A stretch of 64,000 bases of DNA, taken from assembly GCA_035578155.1 (NCBI GenBank), contig JAPWDM010000005.1, forward strand, positions 22,070,877 through 22,134,876, in the 5' to 3' direction. This stretch comes from Brachynemurus nebulosus (lineage: Eukaryota; Arthropoda; Insecta; Neuroptera; Myrmeleontidae). The position numbers and the translations under genes were made by a program. The notes below the pieces were generated by a model, which was given only the letters and a program-made list of their open reading frames with translations, made no database searches and was not told where the DNA came from. This document shows, one piece after another, positions 1 through 11,859 of this stretch; position 1 is the first letter of the stretch, and each line of letters begins with the position of its first letter.

Positions 1-560
1 TTTCTGTACTATTCGATTGTTTTTAATGAAATTTTCAGAAATTATGCAGTTTGGTTGCTAGATGGTCCCCTATGAATTTAATCGAAATTGGAGTAACGGT
101 AGCTACGCCGCTACCATGTTATTCTATTAATATACTAAATTGCAGCAAGTGGCATAACTTCTGAACTATAATTCTTTTTTATGAAATTGTCAGAAATTAT
201 GCGGTCTGGTTCGTAGATGGTCCCCAACAAATTTTATTGTATTCGGAGTAATAGTATCCACGGCGCTACCATGAAATCCCATTAAATGTTAGTATCTTAT
301 TTACTGCTAGTCCCACTTCGCTCAAATTTTTAAAGTATTTTGGGGGTTAATTTCTAAAATATTTTTGCTATTATTTTATAATTTAGCCTTTAAGTATTTT
401 GAGTTTATGAACTTACGAACTTTAAGGCGAAAATATAATTTCACGATATATATATTTGGTAGAATACTGTTTTAAAGTCTTTTATGAGTACGCGGAAGCT
501 GTGTACCACACTCCATCGGCAGCGTATTTTTGAATGAATTTGGACATTTTTACAGGAAAA
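1..560 (+). repeat. Dispersed repeat, copy 1 (two tandem units at its left)
   Basis: Two degenerate units (about 36-135 and 175-275) share a segment ending in GTAGATGGTCCCC followed by a GCGCTACCATG segment. This stretch and the following bases to about 560 match a second copy at 57190-58690 in the same orientation, including TACGCGGAAGCTGTGTACCA near 490-509. No coding potential was seen. Probably a decayed transposon. Confidence 0.6.
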
Positions 561-744
561 ATTAAAAATTTTGCACTCAGATTACCCAAATGTTACCAAC
601 AGATCTGATTCATACCATTCTTGTAAAGATCAATTTAAAAAAAATTGTTCTTGATGACGTCATCACGAATACAACATTTTTTAAAAGCTCCAAAAACCCT
701 ACTTATGATGCTAGGAACATGAAACTTGAAGCTGATCGTAGGTT

Positions 745-1000
745 TTTGGTACTACTTTTTAGGATTTCGTAGTTCTAGCAACGAAATCCTTATGCATTCG
801 TCACTTCTGTCATCGCATTTGACGTGTCGTTTTTTAAAAACTATTTAAAGTAAAAGGTCTAGATAATAATATTTTTAACAAATTAATATTAAATAAAAGC
901 AATAAATATTTTATCCCGAGAATGTTGAAAAACTAATTACTGAACTATGAAATCCTGAATTAATGCGTGTCTAACACGCACTTGCCGATTTTTTTATGTG
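745..1000 (+). repeat. Dispersed repeat with inverted GATTTCGT-type ends
   Basis: It begins with TTTAGGATTTCGTAGTT, has GAAATCCTGAATTAATGCGTG towards its right end, and includes TTAATATTAAATAAAAGCA. A second copy lies at 29043-30020 and is interrupted there by two later insertions. Bases 1000-1329 hold nothing recognisable. Confidence 0.5.
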
Positions 1001-1329
1001 TAACAGTTAGAATTGCAAAGATAACGAAAAAATCACAGAATGAAAGGAACTCAGATTTTCTGAGCTATTTTGGTTATTTTTACCTAAGAACCTGATTTAA
1101 AGGCTGGACACCCAGGACCGGCGGGCAAAATAAAAAATTTTATTTATTGTATTTAATCTGAAAAGAAATCATGAACATTCAGAATGGAGTTCTAGTGCGA
1201 ATTACATCCAATCCTGGTTTGAAAATAATATGTTAATGAATGGAACACTATTTGTGCAAGTACAACGTGCACTTGACTGTTTTTTTTTTAAATGGTACAC
1301 AATTTATAAGACGTATTCATATCAAAAAA

Positions 1330-1874
1330 TTATTTGTTTATACTTTTGCTCAAAATGTTTGTGTTATTTACAGCCTTAATGAAATTTGCAACATATTTGG
1401 AACAATTTAGTGGATCTGTTGAATTTTCCGTTAAACATCGAATCACTTTATTTTTCGCGTTTGTAACATTTATATAATCTTCAAAAAATGGATGTTGTTC
1501 AATTTTTTCAATTGTTTCATAAATATATTCTTCCGTAAGATTATTAATTTCTGTGTGTGCTTTATCTAGGGCTTCGATATCTTTCAACATGCTTTCATCA
1601 TTTGAAAAATCTAATTGATGATCTAAAATGTGATAGATATTAAAAATGTTTATCAAAAATAAAATTAAGTAGATGTGTATTTATAATTACAGAAATTGAT
1701 TTTTTTAAAGATCCACTCGGACAGCCACACACGAGGGGCACCTGGGTAACATTTTAGGGGCGGTTCTTGTTCTTCTTGGATGGGCTTCACTTTTTGTTTT
1801 GCTAATTGTGTTTTATAGAATTGTTGCGCGGGAAATAAAAGACCATTAGAAATATCATTTAATACCTGATTCAT
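1330..1874 (-). CDS. MIC19/CHCHD3-like mitochondrial protein, 2 exons, 158 aa
   Basis: Exons on the minus strand are 1874-1691 and 1622-1330. The 68-base intron (1690-1623) has a GTAATT donor and a TTTTAG acceptor and joins in phase 1, giving 158 residues. The C-terminal third resembles the CHCH domain of MIC19/MIC25, the MICOS subunits that help hold inner-membrane cristae junctions. The supporting pattern is an HP motif, then a Cys at residue 124, ten residues, and a Cys at 135 followed by SKYVANF, which matches the family's Cys-x10-Cys core spacing. The middle is acidic and helical (about residues 65-110). The usual outer cysteines of the twin Cx9C motif are absent: Val at about 114 and Ala at about 145. 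The N-terminus (MNQVLNDISNG) is not one I recognise from MIC19. The start is the only upstream Met in frame. The family call is my reading of a divergent C-terminus. It could be another CHCH-type protein. Confidence 0.58.
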
Positions 1875-2526
1875 TTTAATATTTGGTCACTAAAATTTAA
1901 ATGCTCAAATCCATCGAAAACTATTCAATAATTGCGATGACGTTAAAAAGTCAATATTTACGAACTTCTTAATTAAAATATAAACAAGGTAGCTTTTTCC
2001 ATAGAAATTACTTGCAGTATTTATATTTGTATATTTATATATTTATAGTATTAAATATTTGGATGAACTAATTGAATTGGAACTTAGTGTGCCTCTAGTG
2101 GTGTAATTTAGAAGCTAACCAGGAAGAAATCATAGAAATAAAATAGAATTTGGCACTTACGCTCATCTTACGCTAATTTGGAATAACAAGAGTGTGCCTT
2201 TAAATATCAAAATGGAAACTTGTTTCTCTTTTTAGATAGTTAAAATCATATAATTAATATTAATTGTTCTCAATTTTTTTTTTAATGACAATATTACACT
2301 TTATCAAAAGTTTCAAACATTTTATGACCGCAAAGACAAACAGTTTACCGACATTCGTGTAGTTTGGGCATGTGTAATATTATTTAGTACGAGTTTAAAT
2401 TAATAACAATTTTTTTAACCATTTCCTGTGATTTACAATTATAGTTGACAAGTTTATAACCACTGAACGGTTCTCATTTATATTACATAAAGTTTATATT
2501 ATGTTTTTGTAATTTTATGCGTATAC
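1875..2526. other. Spacer between the MIC19-like gene and the hAT-like element
   Basis: AT-rich sequence without convincing coding or structured signals. A short segment near 2090-2170 (CTCTAGTGGTGTAATTT) resembles the ends of small elements seen elsewhere in the window but cannot be bounded. Confidence 0.4.
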
Positions 2527-3035
2527 TAGTGGTGGGAACTATCGATAGTTTTGACTATCGAAAACAATCGATAGTTTTTTCAGTCATTTCGTTTACTTGT
2601 AAGTACTAAAGATAATAAAAATTGCGTGGAAATTATAGCCAAAGACATAAAAACAACCATTTTAAGGAATTTCCAAAAGCAAGTATAGCTATAACTGTGC
2701 ATAATAAAATAAAATAACAAAAGAAATTAAACAATTCGATAAAAATGTCAGATATATATGTACTCACCTATATCATAGCATAATTTATTTTGGAAATCCC
2801 TCTTTGGGGCTGCAAACCATATCTTAACCTGCTAGACCCTTTCTTAGGAGGTATAGTAAGTTCGAAAAAATGGGATTTTAGATAAGTACAATCTGGATAA
2901 CCAATTGTTCCATTGTATTCGTTTAAAAGTTCTATAAAATATGATTTTGACAACAAAAACTTGACTATCAAAAACTATCGATAGTTTCACGACTTTCTAT
3001 CGATAGTCAGGATTATCGATAATTCTCCACCACTA
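2527..3035. mobile_element. hAT-like non-autonomous element with ATCGATAGT subterminal repeats
   Basis: The ends are TAGTGGTGGGAACTATCGAT and, inverted, TAGTGGTGGAGAATTATCGA. Copies of ACTATCGATAG recur just inside both ends, as is usual for hAT transposase-binding regions. The flanks GCGTATAC and GCATTTAC match at six of eight bases, consistent with an aged 8-bp target duplication. A 67-codon minus-strand frame inside shows no similarity I recognise. Confidence 0.65.
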
Positions 3036-3497
3036 GCATTTACGTAAATGTGCACCTAGATATTTTCTAATTTCATCACTAGGGGCGCATGTGTAATATT
3101 TTCGTTGTCCCTAATGAAATAGCTTCTTAAAAAAAATTTTATACAATGGTTGTTTCTGACAAATTGCTCGCAAAATTAGGTCGGTCTAACATTTTTCGAA
3201 TGTTCAAGTGAAAATTGGCTTGATAAATGTGTATGATAAAATAATAATAATTAAAAATTTTAAAACATTAAATTTATTTATATTATTAAATTATTAAATA
3301 AACATTACTCATGTTAAAATTAAAAGCTTTCTGTACGAACACTTATGTATACGTTTAATTGGCTTTCCTGAAGAGATTCTAATTACACCATTTTTATCAT
3401 CAGTCAATCGTATACGTAAATGAACGTCCAAAAATAGCTTATAATTTTACCACCATAGGCGCAAGTGAGAATCTTGACGTCGCCAATTTGAAAAAAT
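3036..3497. other. Spacer 3' of the HSPA14-like gene
   Basis: AT-rich. Bases 3445-3480 (TTTTACCACCATAGGCGCAA onwards) resemble 49130-49175 in inverted orientation, suggesting a shared small-element end. Nothing else was recognised. Confidence 0.35.
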
Positions 3498-4924
3498 CTA
3501 ACAAGCTTCAATAATTACTTTATCTTTAGTTATTCGTGCTAGAAAATCTGACTTCGTCGATGGAAACGATGCTCGCCCGACAATGTTATCCTCTTCGTTG
3601 ATATTGTCTTCATAAATAACAAAATTATTTTGATCAGCGTCCTCTGGTGAATTTTCGGTGAACTGTACTTTAGTCGGTAGCGGCGTAAACGATTGAATAT
3701 GCGCTTTAATTTCTTTATTCTGATTACAAATATAGATATCTTTCGTTATAAATGGTATATCCATATTTAAATGTGCACAATCCTGATCCCAAGCGGATTC
3801 TAAGAATGATGCTTGACGTGCACATCCTTCCGCGATTATTTCATCCGGTTTTTCATCGAATATTTCGGAATCGGGGAAAAGATTGGCAACTGTTGACTGT
3901 AATTTTGGAATTCGAGTTGATCCACCGCACAGTATGACTTTTGTGATATCTTGAACGGTTAAATTGGCATCAGAGAGGCATTGTTTGATTGGTTCGATGT
4001 ACCTGGACATGTGCGGCGATATCAGATTTTCAAATCGGGGTCGAGTCATATTCTGTTCCCAATCGACACCTTCACACAGTGATTCAATGAAAACGGATGT
4101 AGAAGTTTTCGTTGACAGCACATGTTTGCCAATTTCCGCTTGTTTCATTAATTTGTTCATTGATTTTTTACTCTCCTGTGGGTCTAATTTCCAACGATTC
4201 ATAAACTCTTTCGCGATATAATCAGCCAACAGTTTTGTAAAGTAATTTCCACCTAAATTCTGATTGTGTACAGTCGCTAATACATTGTACAGTCCGTTAT
4301 AGATTTGTAAAATAGTTGCATCGCACGAAATTCCACCTAAACGATAAACTAGAATTTTTTCATTAGTTAATTCATTGAAATCGTACGCTAAAACAGCCGC
4401 TGAGGGTTCACTTATTATTTGTAATACCGTAAAACCGACTGATTCAGCTGCTAACCATATATTTTTGCGACTATTTGCGAGAAATGGAGTGGCACTGATA
4501 TTACAACTTTGATATTTGTAGAACGGATAATATTACTGGCAATTGAAAACATTTTTTTAAACAATTGACTTAAGATATCTTCTGGAGTGGCGGTTAAAAC
4601 ACGACTATTTTGATTAAAATTAAATAAAACATCACGATTTTTGACGCTTGTTTGACACGGTATGCTTTTTAGAACAGTTTCTAAATCTTCTTCGGATATT
4701 TGGTCGTTTAATAATTGTTTGTTGTATACGACTATTCCAGATGCGTTATGAGTTAAACAGGATTTTGCGGCCATTCCCGTTATGAATTCATTTTGATTGT
4801 ACGCCACAACGGCTGGAGTTAATCGATCTCCGGAATCATTTGTTATAACTTCGGTTTTTCCATCTTTGCAGAGTGCAATCGAAATTGTCGTATTTCCAAA
4901 ATAAATTCCACAAACTGAAGACAT
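3498..4924 (-). CDS. HSPA14: HSPA14-like Hsp70 (ribosome-associated Hsp70 family), one frame break
   Basis: A single uninterrupted block reads as an Hsp70 of the HSPA14/Hsp70L1 type, the atypical Hsp70 that partners a J-protein (MPP11) at the ribosome in mammals. Codons 1-148 (4924-4481) contain a degenerate phosphate loop (YFGNTT), NDSGDRLTPAVVAY and VISVPLHF. The frame then shifts and continues from 4478 to the stop at 3498 with ISEPSAAVLAYD, LGGIS and the strong ILCGGSTRIPKLQ motif. Adding one base near 4479-4481 restores a 475-residue reading frame that aligns without gaps to the human family around the shift. The human protein is about 509 residues. The C-terminal substrate-binding part is short, as in HSPA14. 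There is no intron. The break could be an assembly error (the motifs on both sides are intact) or a real mutation, which would make this a young pseudogene. The family call is confident; functional status is not. Confidence 0.85.
4479..4481 (-). other. Frameshift site in the HSPA14-like gene
   Basis: On the minus strand the frame that ends VPLHF runs into a stop 12 codons later, while the frame one base short resumes at once with ANSRKNIWLAAE. No splice signals or extra sequence separate the two, so this is a one-base deletion relative to a working gene rather than an intron. Confidence 0.8.
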
Positions 4925-5314
4925 CTTTTATATTTACCGAAACAATATAAACTTTTTTTTTTAAATATTGGTCCTTGCAATTTAACATGTGATTTTTGAA
5001 AATAATTTATCTTCAAATGTTTGACAGCTGCGCGTTGACAAGTAATTGATTTGTCACGGTCACATATCTTTTAAATTTCTAAGTTTGTTTCCATAGATGC
5101 CGTGCGATATTTTAAAACGTAAATGTTTTCACTTTATTGCGACAAAATTTGCACCTGGCACACGTGAGCGTTTGTATGTCGAGTCAGCAGTCAGAGCACC
5201 ACAGAATACATACGTCACACCTATAGATAAAGTACACCAGAATTTTATTTCTGAAAGATAACTAGCTTCGCTAACTTCAATTCATTTTTTTGACTCTCTA
5301 TTACCTCCTATGGC

Positions 5315-5653
5315 CAGTGTTGCCAACTTTTTTTTCCAGAGACCACTAGATTCGACTTTGAAACCGTTAAGAAACCACTAAAAACCACCAGCTCTTCATC
5401 GACAAGCAAAAAAAAAAAAAAAAAACAAAAATTTTTTTAAAATAAAAACTTTTATAATTTAATTTTTATGATTTAATTATAACAACATAGAAAAATATTA
5501 TATAAATTAATAATGAAATAACGAGCAGTTTTAGTGGTAAAACCACTAAGATGGCCACGCTGAAACCACAAACCACTAGAAAAAATTTTTCCCCACTGTG
5601 GGACGTTCAAAACCACTAGTTTTAGTGGTAAAACCACCAAGTTGGCAACACTG
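5315..5653. mobile_element. hAT-like MITE with perfect 8-bp target duplication
   Basis: The element runs from CAGTGTTGCCAACTT to AAGTTGGCAACACTG and is flanked on both sides by CCTATGGC. The interior repeats ACCACTA motifs on both strands (GTGGTAAAACCACTA). A CAGTG-type inverted end and an 8-bp duplication are hAT hallmarks. It has no coding capacity. A minus-strand open frame across its right end is an accident. Confidence 0.88.
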
Positions 5654-5661
5654 CCTATGGC

Positions 5662-6412
5662 ACTGAGAACAAGGGCAGCGGGTATAGATGTCATCATGCA
5701 TAGTACACTTGAGAAGAACAGAGATGTCACTATAATAACTTTAAATTATCTTTAGCCTTATCCGATAATGTAGGTTACTACTAGTAAGACAATCCATTAA
5801 AATTCTCCTAATAGGCTAATTGCATTTTATTTTGATTAGTTTTTCAAGTTTAAAACTCATACAATAATTATAAACTCATATAAATTTATTTTTATTCAAA
5901 ATTATACATTAATCAAATATTTCGTAAATGAATATCACTATCACTAATTCTAATTTCTGACAAATGTGCTCCCATTTTTCTGCAACAGATAAAATGTATT
6001 CTAATTTTCTAATTAATTTACTGTAATAATAAAATAAGTAATTATTTTCAAATAAAAATAAAGTAATAAATGTTAATTATACATACCTCCAATAATAATT
6101 TAGTAAAATTATTAAATTTAATATTGAACTCAAAAAAAGAGGACGAATTACTTATAAATAATTCGAAAAGATGAAAATTTCCTGATAGAATTTTTTGTAA
6201 TTGTTACTATAGAAATGTTACAAATTATATATTTCTAAAATAATAGAATAAGTTCTATGAACAGTAAATTCGACAGATATCAGCTAGTAGTACCGTCTAT
6301 AATTACCATTTTTTTAAATATGTTGTGCAGTGCTATTGCACTGCCCTCTGAACTCAGCGCCAAAATAACCACCTGCTAAGAAAAAATCCTATAATTTGTA
6401 ATTTGAGTGCTC

Positions 6413-6503
<91 letters not shown>

Positions 6504-6722
6504 TTATTCTCTGTGGGTAACACCGACTATACTGTGTTCATAAATAATGGAGAATATAGGGAACTTGTCCAAAAATAAAATATAACAGTATGATAGTCGA
6601 TTTATCAAATCTATTACTATTATTCAAACAAATTATTAAATATAAAATGTAGAAAATATGTGTAATAATTACGTAACATAGAAAATATAATTAGTTACTA
6701 CTAAAAGAATTATAGTTTTCAA
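5662..6722. other. Spacer between the HSPA14-like gene side and the elongase A 3' end
   Basis: AT-rich DNA. The only marked structure is a (TA)n tract at about 6417-6500, interrupted by one C. No gene was seen. Confidence 0.45.
6417..6500. repeat. (TA)n microsatellite
   Basis: About 40 TA units with a central CTATATA interruption. Unlike most TA tracts in the window, its flanks do not match the Helentron-like family. Confidence 0.9.
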
Positions 6723-8193
6723 TTAAACACTTTTTCTTTTATACGTATGTAAATAAAAGTTAGAAAATAGAAAGAAAAATAAACAACTGTTTAGTAAAAA
6801 TAGTACTGATACAGCTTTTGGCGGTCGGCATGAAAGATATAATAAAACAACATAGTATGTAATATTCAATGTAAACTGTACCTGTAACAAAAAAAGAATG
6901 AAAATAGTTATTTGTGTATTAAAAGCTTAAAAGCGCAAAATAGTACATTGCCGCTCAATTGAGAATGTTGACGCGCGACGCAGTCAGGCGTCGCGCGTCA
7001 TTCTCATGAGAGCGGCAATGTCATTTTGTGCTCGAATTAGTCGAATTACACACATAATTTTTTCTACAATCTTCGCTTTACTTAAAAAATACTTAAAAAA
7101 TAATAATGGACGTTAACATTTATTTTAATGTTATAATTTTTGAAGCTTCAGAAATATCTGGAGATGTACTTGAAAAATCGCTGTCACTATTGCATTTTTC
7201 CATCATATATGTGTATATAGTAATTTTTAAATTATTTATTAACTTATTTAGTTATTTTTTGTTGTTATTAATAATTATTTATTATTTTTAATTAATATTA
7301 TTGTAGGTAGTTATTTTGAAATTTAATAAAATTTATATTTCACTTGTTCACAGATAAAAATAATATGAACTTTAGAATCTGTTTATTTGTTGCCATAGAA
7401 AGTACAAACAACGCCTACCCGATTTATAATTAAATGTACGTTTAGCGAGCGACAAAGTATTACTTTACCGCTTTAAAGCGAAAAATAACAGTGTTCGGCA
7501 ATCATCTGTTTTTCGCTTGCTTCACAAAGCGTAAAAGCCTTCTTTCTACTATGACTGTAGAAAAAATTATAAACAATGTATTTCTTAATTTATTATTAAT
7601 TAACTAATTGTTTCCTTTGTGAAGGCTATTTAGAAAATTACTCATACTTTTTATTATATAGACTGAAAAGATAATTACATATTATAATAAAATTATTATA
7701 TCTGCTAGTACTTAGGTTAATTATTTATTATAGATACTTACAATTTGTATAATAGTTATATATTTTTTCCACCAAAGATATTTCTGATATTCCGGACCTA
7801 ATGCGGCAATCATATAATAAAAATACATGAATATGTGAACAAAACCGTTCAAAAAGCCTGTAATAACACCTTGTTCGCCTGGGATATATTTTAAGTACAT
7901 CCACGTGAATAAAGCTGTCGAGGTATGGTGATAGATATGCAGTTTAGATATCTGATTCTGTTTCTTACGCAAAACAAAAAATATCGTATCGAAGTATTCG
8001 AAAAACTTTACCATTGTGAACCACCACGCTGCTGAATTCATCTAAGAAATAAAAAATGGAGAATTTTTGATAGTCACAAATTTTTTACAGTAAGTATAAT
8101 CCATTTATACACCTTTTTCTTACAAAAACTGTTTATTCTTTTAGCGAATTTCCAGAACGGAATTCAGCTATTACAGCCACTGTCATAACGCGA

Positions 8194-8280
<87 letters not shown>

Positions 8281-11200
8281 GGTGGTCCAGAATTATGTAC
8301 CGTAATTGCTGGAGCTGATAGTATGTTCAAAAATAATGGTACCTTTTCATCTACACTTTTTTCCAAAACTCAATAATAAGGGAGATAAAGCAGAGGGGTA
8401 AAATGTAGAGGGGTGGAACGAAACTAACTTCTTCTTTTAAAAACAATTTTGGGCGCTTTTGATTACTCGATTCATAATCTAGGGGTGCGTATGAACATTA
8501 GATAATTTAATTTATGGTATCAATTATTCCATCACTTATGATTAGGGGATAATTTGGAAATAGATACTTCTACTTTAAATTACTCGAAAACTGTAATATT
8601 TATCGAAATGTAACAAGTATACCTTTTTTGCGTGAAATTGTCTGAGGAATCATATTATCAAGGATTTTGTTTAAATAATTGCAAGTTAAAAAAGTAAAGA
8701 CGTGATAACTCACACCTACCACCCAAAACCACCCCTCATGAGTGGTGGAATAAGTGTTGACATAAATTTAATCCTTCTAACGCAAAATAAGTACCCCTAA
8801 AATATCAATCCGTTATTCAAAAGCGTTTGGAAAATATTTAAGAAATAATGGTGAAAATGTTAGAAATCCCAAACCATTGAATAAGTTCATTAGCCAGACA
8901 CGGTGCCCGGAACATTGTTTTTGTTCTTGAAAAAAATTAATTTTTTGCCAAAATTTCCACTTATTAAAAAATTTTTGCAAAATTTTTTATGTTATGCAGG
9001 ATGCTGCGACAGGGATATTTTGTTCTTCTTCTTACTAGACCAGTTTCAATTACTTTTATGACCATCTTCAGTAATTTTTCGTTTAAGCAAAAATATTATC
9101 AATTAGGTATGCAACGTAAAACTGTACATAATCAGGGCCGTAGACAGAAATGTTGGGTCACTGGAATAAAGCATATCTCTTAAAAAGCTTTTCCCCCCCA
9201 AAATAAGTGACAGGTAAAAAAAAAAGTTTTTACTTTTTCTCAGGCCCCTACTAACTGCTACGGGCCCCCCTCTTTCAGTTCGGGCCGCGGGGCTACAACC
9301 CCGGCTACCCACCCTCTCGTCGGGCGTATATAGTATATAGTATATGTATATAATTATACATATACTATAACGTGGGATGAATCGAAAAAAACCGATACTT
9401 TCCTGTGGGCTGTGACTATTTTGGTTTAAAGTTTACAGTTTGGAAACGGTTATATTTGAGCTTGTCATAAGCTGTACTGTTAATAAATAATAAAAGATTA
9501 ATTTGATGTTAAAACTGGGTAGTATATACAAAAAATCTGGAAAATTAGTAGTCAAATAGTGTAAAAATTCGTAATACATTTAAATTGTGTTTGTTGTTCA
9601 ATAAGCAACTAAAAGTATTTTTTAGAAACTAAATTTTCCAGTCTTATGCATACTTTATATTAATTCCGCATATACTGTGTGAGTTTTTCGAAAGTTGCTA
9701 TTTTTATTACAGCCAAACCGTTGATTTAATCGAAAAATTGTTCAAATAAGAGTTTTAGATATCGACGGGGGCAACCGATTGCTATAGTCAGGAGTTTTAT
9801 AGCTCTTATGGTTCTCGAGCTATGATACAAACTTATAGATTTTTAAATAGGACTTTATATTAATTTTTCGATAAAACTGATCTAATGCATTAATTAACAA
9901 CACAAATGAGAAAAAAAAAATTTTTTACCCAAGTTTTATTTTTTTTTAATTTATCGGTTAGGCGGTAAAAATATGCATATGTACTTGAGGCTACTTCAAC
10001 CGATAGTGTTTTTCTTGCTTACATTTCCATTACATCCAAGAAAAGAACCTTTTACAGTACCATTTCTATCATAAAAATTTGGTTGTAATAAAATGGTAAC
10101 TCTCAAAAAACTCACATGGTATATTCCGTAAAAATAAAGAATAAGCTATCGAAACTAAAATTAATCTCTTCTATATCATCTACTATTTGTCTATGAGGTA
10201 AGAAAAATGATTCGATTTATCCGGTTTACGGTATGTAAGATACAAAAAAGAAATATATAAATTGACATAGGTAATCGATATTTTCTCTTCTAGCTACATA
10301 ATCTATCTTTCTCATATTTTTTAGGTCCACAAATAATTTTCTTTTCTATTTTTTGGTACATATGTAATTGACAATTCTTTATTTCAGTGAAAAACTACTA
10401 AAGAGGATCACGAAGTGATCGAAACCAGTCTAGTAAGAACAAAGAAGAAAAAAACAATTTTTGTGGGAAAGAGGGATATAAATAGATTATATTTATTGTA
10501 CAAAAGTACAAAATAACCCACAATCTAGCTGTTAATATTATATAAATGATGAATTAAAATATTTTATGTACGACTGAATCATAAAAGCCTATTTTATTAC
10601 ATTGTTAAGATATATAAAAAGTATTACTTTTTGGCACTAGTTGCATAATGAAAAGCAAAAAGCACTAGTGCCATAAAGAATAGTCTACTTGATAAATTTT
10701 AATTTCAATTTTACAATAAACAGAAAACACACTAACTTTATTTGTATACCATAATTACAAATGTTGGCATAATTAATATTAATTACACAATATGAACTAT
10801 TATTAAAATTTATTCCAGGCAGCTTTTTCTCCTTTCTTTTTTAAATATTAATAAATTTTGTTGAAAAATCTTTTAAAAATGCTCCAATATTTTTTGGACG
10901 CTTTTATTAGCAATAAATTCGTCTATGCCAACTATATATAAAATACATTTTTTATTTAAAGTATAGACGTGAGATTTATAAATTCGATTTTTATCGATAA
11001 CTAATAATTTTAACAGTCGTACATAAAGCTTTGTATGCAATTTGTACATAATTTGACTTTATGAACTCACCTTTTTTTATTGGCCTCGCTTGCAAGCTCG
11101 CTCAGCCATAAACACTTCGTGTTCATAAAGATCTTCATTATGTACTTGTTGCATAAATAGCTATTTTTGGTCAATAAAACAATAATTAATACCTGCAATA

Positions 11201-11652
11201 GAAGTTCAGCGCTTTTCGTTGGTTGACATCCGTTCGTAACAAAATAGAAAAAATTATCAATTCGTAGACCAGGTATAATAAAACAAATCGCAATGTTAAT
11301 TAACACTTCGACTGCATTGTATAAAACTACTAGCCATTTTAAATCGAACGGTTTACGATTTTTCATAATCTGAGGACCAATTTTTAAAATGAAACACAAA
11401 TATATAACTGTTAACATAACTACTGGAACTGGTGAAGACATAAGTGGCCATTTATCGACGTCTGGATCTACGAAAATAAATATTTTAAAAAAATAACATT
11501 CAAATAAAAATCAATAAAAAAAGAAAAAAAATAAAACTTTATAAAAAAAAAAAACAATTACGTTTATCAGCGTAAAACCAACTTTTACATATTTGCAAAT
11601 TCAGCGACTCACAATGAGGATTATGAGTATCATTATTTAAGTCAGCTACCAT
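6723..11652 (-). CDS. ELOVL-type very-long-chain fatty acid elongase A, 4 exons, 274 aa
   Basis: Minus-strand exons are 11652-11562, 11467-11193, 8041-7742 and 6881-6723, joining in phases 1, 0 and 0. The product should be a multipass ER membrane enzyme that condenses malonyl-CoA with a long acyl-CoA. Motifs are KFFEYFDT (134-141), HIYHH (157-161, the catalytic histidine box), HIFMYFYY, and TIIQIVQ spanning the last junction. Exon 2 has the family pattern MSSPVPVVM...YLCFILKIGPQIMKNRKPF. The last exon (52 codons, starting VQFTLNI and ending TYKRKSV) is short but carries the expected membrane segment and ends in a KxKxx dilysine signal, as expected for ER retrieval. The loop after the His box reads PGEQG, as in gene B, where C and D have GGH. 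A and B share intron positions and are the closest pair. Exon 1 (30 codons, ending FYADK) has a weaker GTAATT donor and is the least certain part. Introns are filled with repeats. Confidence 0.85.
6932..7032. repeat. GC-rich hairpin in the last intron of elongase A
   Basis: Two arms of about 47 bases, left arm ACATTGCCGCTCAATTGAGA onwards and its near-complement on the right, surround a loop of about 5 bases centred on AGTCA. The arms carry GACGCGCGACGC, unusual in this AT-rich setting. It would fold into a long stem. It could be a tiny palindromic MITE or a small-RNA precursor. Confidence 0.75.
8143..9019 (+). mobile_element. Helentron-like (HINE/DINE-type) element, copy 1
   Basis: It starts AGCGAATTTCCAGAA, continues with the family head (TATTACAGCCACTGTCATAA) into (TA)n, and ends with TGTTATGCAGGATGCTGCGA. 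GCAG-GATG-CTGC forms the 3' hairpin. The part after the TA tract (8277-8830, beginning CAGGGTGGTCC) is unlike other copies and looks like a separate insertion. It lies in intron 2 of elongase A. Confidence 0.7.
9662..10130. mobile_element. MITE with TGTGAGTTTTT inverted ends
   Basis: The left end TTCCGCATATACTGTGTGAG and the inverted right end TTACGGAATATACCATGTGA match, continuing into GAGTTTTT-GA-AGTT. The interior has a second internal inversion around CTATGATACAAACTTATAG. Partial relatives lie at 38397-38730 and about 43920-43965. No coding capacity. Confidence 0.65.
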
Positions 11653-11859
11653 TTTTTTAAAATTTTTATTGATTGTTTAGAAATTACAGTTTCTATAGAG
11701 ATAATAAAAATTTCGACGCCTTGGTGATTATTTATATTATCCTTGCTGTTCATGCTTGAGTAATTCCAAGTTTACCGGATATTTTTATCTTATTGATGAG
11801 CTAATTAGCAACTAAAGGTAGCCATTTCTTGGATAATTACTACATATTTGTAGCGCTTT

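Noticed and set aside
2768..2971. 67-codon frame inside the ATCGATAGT-ended element, considered as a transposase relic
   Set aside because: No transposase motif is visible and the element is only about 0.5 kb.
3752..4221. Plus-strand frames of 61 and 85 codons
   Set aside because: They are antisense shadows of the HSPA14-like coding sequence.
5473..5730. 85-codon minus-strand hydrophobic frame
   Set aside because: It spans the right end and flank of a bounded hAT MITE, so it cannot be an ancestral gene.
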